A stretch of 64,000 bases of DNA, taken from assembly GCA_019055375.1 (NCBI GenBank), contig JAHQIW010000310.1, positions 62,001 to 126,000 of the forward strand, read 5' to 3'. This document shows positions 45,032 through 56,500 of this stretch, one piece after another; positions within the stretch are counted from its first letter, which is position 1; every line of letters starts with the position of its first letter. The notes beneath the pieces are model-generated. The model saw only the letters and a program-made list of their open reading frames with translations. It had not been told where the DNA came from and did not search any database. This DNA is from Parelaphostrongylus tenuis. Its lineage: Eukaryota > Nematoda > Chromadorea > Rhabditida > Metastrongylidae. The position numbers and the translations under genes were made by a program.

Positions 45032-48000
45032 CTATGAAAGCGAAACTTCTAATTGCGAAGAACTTTATCGGCCCTAGAACGACATTTCTGAAGTTAATAG
45101 CAGTCTTCCTGTTATTGTTCTAAAACTTCCGAATTTCGAGTCTATAATAATTACATTCAATTGTAAAAGTAAGCTTTCGGCTAATAATATCTTCATAACT
45201 TAGGATAAAACGTGACTTTCTTCGAATGAAGGTGAAGACCATCCATGGTTACAAAGAGAGATTTTCAATTATTTGATTCTAGAGAGGTTAACGGTTGCTA
45301 AATCCCAAGAAGTAGTGGGATGGATAAAGTATAGCTTGAATGAAATGAATAAGGGTTGATTTTGAAAAACATCAAACTTTCGAGGAAAATTCTTTGAAAT
45401 ACCCAACACATACGTAACATAAAGAACAAACGCGTTTTCCAACAATCAAGACAGTGAAGAAGCTCTGATAGCCTACTTTGTTAATAATGCTGCTCAAAAA
45501 CCTTAAGCAACTGCAAAAACAAAAAAGGAATGTGCTAGATGAAATGATAGAAGCGTCGGCGAGCATGAAATCTTATCGTTCGTTGAACTATGTCGACCAT
45601 TTACCTCGAAAATATTCACTTATCTTGAATCCGTAAAAACAATTTTCGCTTCAAATTTCTCTCAATGTTAATGTGTCTGTCGGCAAAAGCAAAGTCCTCT
45701 GAGACAGAGACTATTACAAATAGATGAGACGTGCCCACATTCCGTATGAAATGTTACAAGATTACAAGTAGGTTGTCAAGGTATTTAAACTCCGACACTG
45801 TGATGATATTGTTTGTCGTCGACTAGCTCTATAGTGTAGCTGAACTTATTCCAATTCACTGATTCACTTTTATGTTCTAATTCAATTCAGGAGCGCTCTC
45901 CGATTGCTATGTGATGCGAAGAAGGAACAGGTGAGATCTCGACACTCATTTTAGCCGCTGGCGGTTCACAAGTTCAAACAAGACGCTCAAAAATAGAGAA
46001 AACAAACTGAGAGAAGTGTTCAGATTTTATCAGTTTTTCGATGCAAATTTTGATTTCGCTTGAAAAATTGCAAAAGTGAACCTCCTTGATCTCTTGAAGA
46101 TGTCTTTCTATACAGTTGTCGATTACAACATATTACTGTAAACGGATTATCGAATAAATTTTCAAGTCAAGTGAAACTGGCAAAAATACACATCTATTTC
46201 TTTTTTTGACCAAAAAGAGGTGTAAGGTCCCACTGGAGTCTATTGCGTGTCTCATTTATAGTATTATGCTGAAGTTATGGAGAGTTGACATTATACCAGC
46301 GGTAATTTTCTGTTTAACGAAAGACTTGATATGTGCAAATCATAAATCAACTTTAATCGTTGGGATAGTTGATTTTCTTTGCGTAGAAAAGATCAGTTGT
46401 CCGAAATGTCTATAGAAATCGTTATCGTTATGAAGAAGTCGATGATCAAAGATTTCTAAATTATGGCCAGTCGTGGGGCTAGTTGGATCTAATAACGCGT
46501 TGAAATGATGTGGTCAGGCTGTTAGGTTTTAGGGTTTCCAACACAGCGTCATTTCCAAACCGTGTTAGCTCCGATAAGGTAGGTAATGAGATTACTAAAC
46601 AGTTGTAAATACTCCTACGTGACAATCATGTGTTCATGTTCTGGAAGATTTCATAATCCAAATAGGTTGGTTGGTGCAGTTTGATTGATTAAGGTGAAGA
46701 ATTAGCGCACATATATCCGTTACCAGCCCTCAGAAATATTTTCCAAAACTTCATGAACTTCACGGGTACAACGCGTTGACTGTAATACAGATGATTGCCG
46801 TGTGCAGTGAGATGTCAGTTCAGGAATTATAGGAAAGAATAAACAACTAGAAGTCGGTGAGTTTTAGACTCGAACACTATCTGTTCACTATGTAAAATTG
46901 TCAGTTGAGTCATTTCGTTTTCTTATACCACTGTTTCTTCGGCATTTTCTTTGGCAGAAGTAAAGTACAACATGGCCTTTGTGGGTTGGAAAGTGCTTTT
47001 TTGCTATGTGACTATGGCTCGTTCACTTTATAAATTGCTCTCGAGTTCCAAGCACACTGTGTTTCGAACAATATATAATTGGTATAACTGGTAATATGTG
47101 TAATTATCTTTTCAACGTATATCTTAAATCGTGAACAAAAGCATAGATGTTCTCAAACCATTTTTCCTATCATAACCGACTTTTATGGACCAATATCAGC
47201 AGTCTAGCGACCGCCTACAGAAGAAGTCGTTGAATCGTCCTCACATAGCTGAGCACGTCTACAAGTGGAACAATCCTTAGTTGCACAAAGTGAAATTCAA
47301 AAATAAAATTATTTCTAGTGTATTCTGTCAATGAAACTCAATGAGATCTAAGGATATGTGCGCTGATTGATGTACAATAGCGTCTAAATGCTGTAAAGTT
47401 GCAAAAAAATGAGCTCAGTTTGATGAAGCTGCCGTAGGGTGAATGGTGCTGATCGATGTTAACAAAATCCTCATCAACGAATCGTGTATTCATCTGCTAA
47501 TGATTTACTCAAAGAAAGGTTAACTCTATATCTTAAATCCGAGAGTAGTTTGATGACATGAGATTGAGATGAGCTCGATGAAGTCACTAGTTATGTTTTT
47601 TCGGAAGGTTTTTTTGATATGCGGTCCTTCCCCAACAGCCGACAAATACCCCAAAATCATAGTGTATTTCATCGAGAACCCAAGGAAGGTCACTAGGTTT
47701 TTGATACATTCGTTAATCGTTGAGTTCCTAGAACAGGAATAATTGGGAAAGATATTACAGGCAATAATAAGCCCACTGATAAGCTCGTTTAGAGGAGTGT
47801 TTACTATTGTTTTAGTAATAAAGTGTCCATACCGAGCGGAATTTGTAAAGACATCATGTTAAAGACTTATTTAGAAACGGCTTCGTTTTATGTCTTATTG
47901 TATAGATCGTTCCTCGCGAGTCCAATTTTAATTCATATCTGTCCAAAGACTTAAGACTCAACTTTTTGAAGTTTCCAACCGAAGAGCGATAGCTACAAAC

Positions 48001-48804
48001 GTCAACACTACCATTGACGGGAACAAAGTCAATTACGAAGCCAGCACTGAGCCTAGTCATCCTTCAGTTTGAGTGTTGATATGTAAATGAACCACTTAAG
48101 AGTTTTATGCCCTTTACGAGGTCGAGAAGCTCTCTACATAGATATCCTTGTTCATCCAATAAAAGATTACCCCAGATTAAAAAATAGTTCGATATTTCCT
48201 TCTAAAGTCAGAAATATCAATAGACCTATGTCAAGAATTCAACACGACTTTCAATGTATCAGTGAAATATCTTGCGAAACATGGCAAAAACTCGTCGGTT
48301 CAGTGGAATTTATGGCGAGTTATTCTTCATAAAAACACGCTACCAAGCTATATTCATAAGTCTCTCATAAGATGACTGATGTGAACAACAAGATGTTTAA
48401 TTTTTCTAGTAAGTAAAGTGTGCAAACAACCTGTTTCAAACGCTGAAAATAATCCTCTGGGCTAATTGATGCCGTTAAACTACTTTTTCGTGTGGATCCA
48501 AACTAGTTAACGGATCGCTCTAGAACACTCTGCGGCAAGAAGAGAAATAAAATCCAAAATAAGTATTACGCTTAAACAAAAAGTCGACCAGTTAATTTTG
48601 AAATTAGTGCAGTGCATAAAATAAAACTTCTTTATGTTGCTTCAATACGGGCTTACGACACCGATTATGCTGATTAATTATTACAAACGTTAATCTAGTA
48701 TTTATGCAACTCATTACTATTGCATCAACATGATTGGTTTAAGTTTTAGCAGTGACTTTCTAAAATAATTATGATGAAAAACTTCATTATGATGATATGT
48801 ATGT
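45032..48804. other. Intergenic stretch, nothing assigned
   Basis: AT-rich with scattered open frames of 60-70 codons (for example 45372-45566 - and 46206-46415 +), none with recognisable content. This is the quietest part of the window. Confidence 0.5.
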
Positions 48805-50384
48805 TTAGCTGAATCTAATCAACTCTCTACCGGCATCGATCACCGTCGGCATCTCATCAACTTCACTACCTACGACGCCGTCGTCTTCGATAGTTCGCCT
48901 TTCTTCGCCAATAAACTAGTAAAAATGTAAAACGAGAGTCTCAGTTTCCTACCTCACTATCTACGCCTCTTCCGCTAATGATCCTTCTTTCTCTTTCTCT
49001 CTCGCTTTTCTAAGCATAATAACGTCGATTCTCCAGCGAGTAAGTGAATATCTGCCTAGAAGGCTTATCAGTTGAGATGGAGTGGCCATCGAAATTACTT
49101 AACTGCTCAAGCTACAACAAAACGAATATGTTGGTCTGGATCTGTGAATTTTTTTCTGTAACCAAGCGGAAGGTTAACATACTTGGAATTCATTATTTGT
49201 CGTTACTTGGCAGCGCAAATTGCTTGTTGAATGTTACGAATAAAATTTGATTTTCAACTATACAAGTGACACACACACAGTTTTCTCCCAGGTATCAAAT
49301 TATTCGCCTAAGTTTTTCATATATTCATTCGCAGAATTGTCTAAGACTTTCTTCTGCCTACGAAAGTTGTATGTACCACATTAGACAGAACTAATTTATT
49401 TGTCTCTACTACCATGTCGAAGCGATAACGAGTCAAAATTCGTAACCAGTTTAAAGGAAAGTTTACTAAAGAAGAAAATAATTAGAATGTCGTCACTAAA
49501 CGGAGGACAAATGACGAACGTTACAGGATTTTCATAACGATCACGTACAGGAAGGAAACTCAAAAACGCCGCACCAAAAACTCACACCGGCAAGGGAAAA
49601 GGAAGAGATCACACATGAAGAAGCAAGAATCGTGTTCAAAAAACCGTAAATAAGAGAGTATAGCACAGAAAACCAGTGTGTTATTAAATGTATCGAGAAC
49701 CTCTTGTGGCTCGTTCGTTGAGAATCTCGGCAATTTCGGCGATTCGATCCCTTAGTTCCTGCTCGTCATGCTCCTGCCTTAGTGCTTCAGTCATTGCCTC
49801 ATCCGGAAATACGAAATACTGAAAGGTGAAATCTATTATGTAACATCAAAGGTAAAACTTAGGTCAAATCTAAAGACTCTGAGCATAGACTCTCTTTTGA
49901 TCATTGATTTCAAAATTAAAACGTTCACCATCAGAAGAGTAGATCTTTTTCACTATTTTGAAATCGAAAGAAATCGTTTTAAAATCGACCTTAACAACAT
50001 TTACCCTTCTGACAAAGAATTTGTGTAGCACATTTACGTCTCTCTTGCTATTATATTTTCAGAACGAGCTTGAGAGCATGTAGGGCATAGGATTGGAATT
50101 ATCATGCAATACACCCACTGTCACTTTATACGATCCTGAACGTACCATGAACCAATCACCTAGCGTGAATAGAGAAATTACTATCAAAATTGTTGTAAAG
50201 ATAGAGGGGGGGGGGAGATTTTGAGATGTTGGTAGGCCTGTCAAATCCTTTTACAAGCTAGATATGCATTCGACCTCCTTACGACGTCATGAATAAAGTT
50301 GAATACATGGAGTTACCTTCAGGGATCAATTAATGCCCAGTGGTTTGGTCCAAGAAATAGCTTTTGTATATATATATACATATA

Positions 50385-50430
<46 letters not shown>

Positions 50431-50503
50431 TACATGTATATATAATGTACATATGATGTATAACGTGTATATATGTATATATAGTTTATACATATATATA
50501 CAC

Positions 50504-50536
<33 letters not shown>

Positions 50537-53500
50537 CAGGAGTAACCATACTACTTGAGAATGTGTTGATCCAGGAACTGAATGATGTTCCCTGACAGCA
50601 GCAGTTACTTTGAGCTAAAGGCCTTAAATTTCTTCGTCAAATGTTGGGAGAGCACCTCCTCAGCTGTATACTCATACTTATCTGCTAGAGCTATTTGAAG
50701 AGGAAAAAGATCCTCACAAGGTGACACGATTTTTTTTCCACGACGGAAATGGCATATAAATTTGAAATGCCGACAGCGCAAACTGTATGAACAAACAATA
50801 TGCAAATGCTAGTTGAGTCGATTTGAATGCACAAGCTGTTGTGTCAACAAATCGTTTCTGGTTCGAACATTCTTCAACTTTTTACTAGTATTCATTGCTA
50901 ATAAGCTGTTTCACTCTTTTATCTTTATTTATTACTTTATATGATCCGTCTCACAGTCATTTGTTACTATGCGGATCCCAGCACTTCTCAATTCTTCCCC
51001 AAGAGGGATTGGCACAGACGAAAGTCATCGTGCAAGTGACGAGGCTGCAAGGCCGAAACGCGTGTATTGCATTGTATAAGTGCCCATAACAGATCTCATG
51101 AAAGGCTCACAATACTATCTGTCCTTTCAGACTTTCTCTAGCTTTACAACTTCCTTTTCGGAATTCTAAAACTGAACTAAATTAGTAATTGAATCGATAG
51201 TTTGCCTATCACCGTGACTTACAAGGCAATCATGAGTTAGTAACCCCAAATATTAGAGACATCAAAAATCTTGTTTGATTTGATACTTTCAGTAAGGTCA
51301 TTCATTTATTCATTTATTTACACGGTCCGTTCAACAGTTGTCAGCAACAAGAAGCAAAGCAATTGTTTGCCAGGTCAATCCAATAACGAAAATCTCGTTT
51401 CCTATGTGTTGCATTCAGCGAGTCATAAAAGTATGTAAAGTCTCATTACAAAAATTATGAGGTTAGTTATTCTATCGTATTTTCTAGTAGACTCCGAATT
51501 TACGTTAGATCTCGAACACATGTCCTGACCTATTGAGGTATTCTAAATGCATTTGCTTCCTAGCTTTCATTGTTGAAAATCCTATAATTTGGCAATGTAT
51601 TTTGAGCTTTTAATGAGGTGTGTTATGCGAACTTTTACAGCGTTAGACATATTTTTGGCTTTCCAGTCTCGTCAGTTGCACGGTGCTTTTTTGATCAGGC
51701 AGTTCCTTGGGGATCTACGTCTAACATCGTCCTATATTTTCTGATTCTAAAAAATATATAGTGGTGTATTCCGTGAGGTGTCGAGCAACTGATTACATCA
51801 CTTATCAAATGTCCCAAATATTTTATGAATACTAATGTACATGCCATTCGGAATTTGTCATATTACTAATAGGTTGGGAAAAAGTTTAGAGAAAATGCTT
51901 GTAACTTTCTTGGATGTCGGCTATTTTTGTGTTTTTGAGCTCATTTGAAAGCCCGTCTTCTCCTGCGGTGACTGGTTTATAAATTATCTACTGATTCCAA
52001 GATGGAGTTGACAAGCGAGCAAATTAGGTTGTTGATGATGCATGAATGGCTGTTGGGTTCAAAAGCAAGGTGGAAGGTGAACGCATCAATCTACCTTTGA
52101 GCGAAGGCACAGTTGGCAAAAGTATGGTGTACAGGTGGTTCAAAAAGTTTGACGAAGATGAAGAAAGTTTCGTTCATTGGAGCATTGGTTGCTATTGAAT
52201 ATTGCACTGTTCCCTCATTCATTTCTTCAATAGCAAGAAATCGGAATTTTATGCTCGCGGAATCGATCTTTTGCCGTAGAAGTGGCAGGAACTGCTCTAA
52301 GTTGAAGGGGAGTACTTTGACTGTTAGTTTTGCCTCTGTTCCGGTGTAATAGGTGCATGAATAAATGTTTTACAAGCACTTTCTTACAACTTTTTCCCGA
52401 CCTATTATCATACTGAACCATCAGTTATACCGCTCCTAATAACTTACCTCCGGTTCTTCGCTTTCCGGCCAATCTAGGGGAAGTGACCGCCGATCTCTGG
52501 GATATATCTCCACAATGGGGTCATCTACTTCTTCGTCGGGAATCTCAATAATCTCATACTGTGGCACGCTGACAGCACGTGGAATTGAATATCGGTCCAC
52601 CTCGTTTCGAACGATATCTGCCAATGCTTCTAGTTCATCGTCGGAGAGCTCTGTAATATGTTTTTTATTGCGGATCAAGCGAGGATATTTTTGTGATACC
52701 TGAATATTGTCCATAACTACACCAAACAGATAAAACTGCGATCTTTTCGTGTTAAGATAATTGTCTTTTTTTGGTTATTTTGAGAACATACGTCATCATT
52801 GTGACCAATACTTTCTCAGCAGTGATAAAAATTGACTCAGCAATTCCTAAACTGGGATTGACATAGATTCAATGATAAATGTGACGAATTGAGCGCAAAA
52901 TTGTCTATCTGTTCGACTACAATTCAGTGATGAACAAATCAACAAATTCCCCTTTCTTTTTCCCTATGTAACTATGGGATTCATCCCCTCATAAGCAAGA
53001 TATTTTCGTGGTCTGCCGTTTTTGAAACGGCATATGTCAAAATATCTCGCTGGTCGTCACTCTTTCTATCACTTAATCATCGCACTTATCAGTAGAAACT
53101 TGTTATGGTCATAGACTCTTATGTGTTACAGGCCAAACTGGAACTTTCCGACTTGCAGAAGCGCTACATAGGAAAGCGAAGATTAATCCTTGAGAAAATA
53201 AAAGAGTTTATTGTGGCGAACGTCTACAAGATATCGAGCCATTTTAGGATCTATTGTCCATCAGCTGGATATGGCGTCATTCCAACGTGATCTCCCAGAC
53301 GTCTCTAATAGGGCATGAAAGAAGTACCATCAACCTTCAGCGAGATATCAGGACTGGGTTATGTAGTCTTCGTGAAAGAAGACTATCTTTGAACTCAAAA
53401 TGGGACAGAACACAGGATCAGAAGTGAGAGAGAAAATGAAACTTATTAACATAATGAAGACAGAGAATTACTTTATTGTGCAATGCTATACAGGACACTT

Positions 53501-56500
53501 CAATTGATGACCTGCTATGGGAGATACCCTCTGTTTCTCTTTGAGGCGTCAAGAAGTTATTCTTAGCGAACAATTAGGGATTAAAGGAAATTTTGCACAA
53601 AATTGAAGCTACGATTGCTTCTGCAAATCCTTCTATCAGTAATACTGAAAATAATTGTTCTCTTCATTATTATTTGAGCCAACCTGTCATGTGGTCTGGT
53701 AAGCGCTTCTGTACAGCCCGATACATGTGTTTCGTCCTTACAGACTCGTCAGTCGGGCAGAACCCGTCGTCTTTCAATCTTTTTATTAGCCAGTCCTCTT
53801 GGGAGCCTGCTCTCCCTACAGAGAGGTATTGAAGACGAACGATTTACAGTGTAGGTCAAGTGAAAATATCACCGAACTTACAGTGTTTACACTCGATTGC
53901 TATTTGGCTGGTATTTTTATCATATCATACGTTTATTTCGAGTATTTTCTTAAGACCACGCTTGAATTTCAATAGATCTCTTCATTATTATTTGAGCCAA
54001 TTTGCCATGTGGTCTGGTAAGTACTGGTGTGTAGTGTAAAACGCTGTAAGTTCGGTGAAATTTTCACTTGACATACAGTGCAAATCGTTCGTCTTCGATA
54101 CCTCTCTGTAGGGAGAGCAGGCTCCCGAAGGGACTGATTAATAAAAAAATTGAAAGGCGACGGGTTCTGCCCGACTAACGAGTCTGTAAGGACGAAACAC
54201 GTGTATCAGGTTGTACAAGAGCCCTTACCAGATCACATGACATGTTGGCTCAAATAGTAATGATCTATCTATCTATTGAATCTATTGAAATTTGAGCGTG
54301 GTCTTAAGAAAACACTCGAAATAAAGGGAGAATAATTGTACGATTATTTAGTCGAGAAACGATTGCGATGAGGTAATTGCTGATGGAAAATAATTTCCTG
54401 TTCAGAAATGGGGTTATTTCGAAATCTCATAAATGAAAATGCCAGCGGAAATAACTATTTGTCGAAAAATTTTAACCCATTTCCTAGGTAGGAACAGCAT
54501 ATTACGAAAAGCTTGATTTCGCCGCTGATTTTCACATTGTTGGTAGTCCTAATTCATTTATTTTGCAGTGGGGCCGAGCACTATGGAAGATTTAAAACGA
54601 GATGCAGTTAAGATTCCACTGCCATTTAACAATAATTCTAGGACTTTTGTACAAATTCATAAACTAGTAGCACATGAAGGTATCGGGTGAGATTGGATCC
54701 AGAAGGATTGTTCCCGATATCAAGCATCCAACCAGTAATGGAATCTTCCAACATCATCCATGCAGCAGCCAATGCGGCGAACAAAAACAAGGTCTCCAAT
54801 GAAACACGGTTTTGTAAATCATTCAATGTCTTGTGGACTTCTAATCAATCTTTACCCGTTTTTTACGAATACACAGAGGTTTACATGATCTGGAAAAGTT
54901 TTGTTTGATGATTCTCTGTAAGAACCTCAATGAGAAATGCCGTATTACCTAGCCTACGCATCGTTTGTAAGCACCTCTTCCATGTGCTGAAGCTCTCTTA
55001 GTTTTGTTAGATTTGAAAAACTTATGCTCAAAGTATTACGAAAATTCCTTCAGTATAAATTACTCTATGCAGTGATATCGCTTACGCGTAATTGAGGTTT
55101 GATTGAAATTTGGTTTCGTAGGTAACAAGTTCATTAGTGTGTTTATCGCTTTGAGTGTGCACTAGCGCATGCCCACTGGCTCTATTCACCACTATACACA
55201 AGAGACAGTAGATAAAAAGTCGCGTATCTACAGAAATGCTATTGCTTTGCAGAGAGGCTCGAACTGCTGAATGACTACCAACTGATCAAGCATATGAATG
55301 AACTACATTTTCTATTGAATTTGAACTAAGTGTGAATCAGTACTCCAACCGATCGTATTCCAGAGATACTAATTGAAACAATTCAAAAGTTCGACTTTCT
55401 ATAAACCTCGGCATAATCTAACACTACATATTCTTTCTTGAATTCTTCAAAGTCCATGAAAGGCAAAATTTTGGTTTTTTTTTTTTTTGGAGATGACCAG
55501 TGCTCTTGAAAATCCTATTTTCATCACCTACGCAGTTCTTCAAACTCCATAAATGTGCAAATATTGGTTTTTTTTTGGAGGTAACTAGTGCTCTCAAGAT
55601 TCCCATTTTCTTCACCCACGCAGTTCTTCAAATGTCCCTTCTTGTTAGCTTTTTCTAATCAGTTTGAAAGAATTACGGAATTGCATATTACGGGCACAAC
55701 TATGGTATAAAATATTATACCTTTCTTTTGAGTGTTTGATTAAGACTACGCTCAAATTTCAGTAGCACCTTTCATTATTATTTGAGCCAACTTGTCATGT
55801 GGTCTGGTAAGGGCTCTTGTACAGCCCGATACACGTGTTTCGTCCTTACAGACTCGTCAGTCGTGCAGAATCCGTCGCCTATCGATCTTTTTATTAGTCA
55901 GTTCTTTCGGGAGCCTGTTCTGCCTACAGAGAGATGTCGAAGACGAACGTATTACACTCTATGTCAAGCGAGATTTTCAACTAACACAGAGTGTTGTACA
56001 CTCGATTGCTCTTTGGCTGGTATTTTTATCATATTACACCTTTCTTTGTTACTGTTTTTGGCATTTTGATACCCAACGTCATTGAAGTTTCGCGAGAGTA
56101 CAAACAACCACTCTGTCTCACTTTTATCGATCTGAAGAAAGCACTGATTCAGTGGAAACGGAAGCGGTTGTAGAGGCTCTGGATAACCAGGGCGTCCCTA
56201 CTCGGTACATAATGATCCTTCGTGAGCTTTATAAAGATTTCACGACCAGAATATCTCCATTCTACAACAATATCACCATTGACGTAAGAAGAGGGGTTCG
56301 ACAAGGCGATACAATATCGCCAAAACTATTCACTGCCACCCTAAAAAACGTCATGCGAACATTAGAATGGGACGAAATGGGAGTGAAGATTGACAGTCGA
56401 CAATTAAACCATCTTCGCTTGGCTGACGATATCGTTCTCATGACACCAAACATCAGCCAATCGGAACGAATGTTGACTGATTTCGATAACGCCTGTGGAA

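Larger units (their letters stand above)
53655..54325. repeat. Inverted-pair element, ribozyme family H2
   Basis: Two units of about 300 bases, facing oppositely: 53660-53960 and 53985-54320. Each has the outer end TTCGAGTGTTTTCTTAAGAC, GAGCCAA..TGTCATGTG, the ribozyme, GGAGCCTGCTCTCCCTACAG and GAAGACGAACGATTT. In an intron of gene U3. Confidence 0.9.

Noticed and set aside
55782..56085. Two overlapping + strand frames of 95-97 codons
   Set aside because: They translate the antisense of the H2 ribozyme arm.
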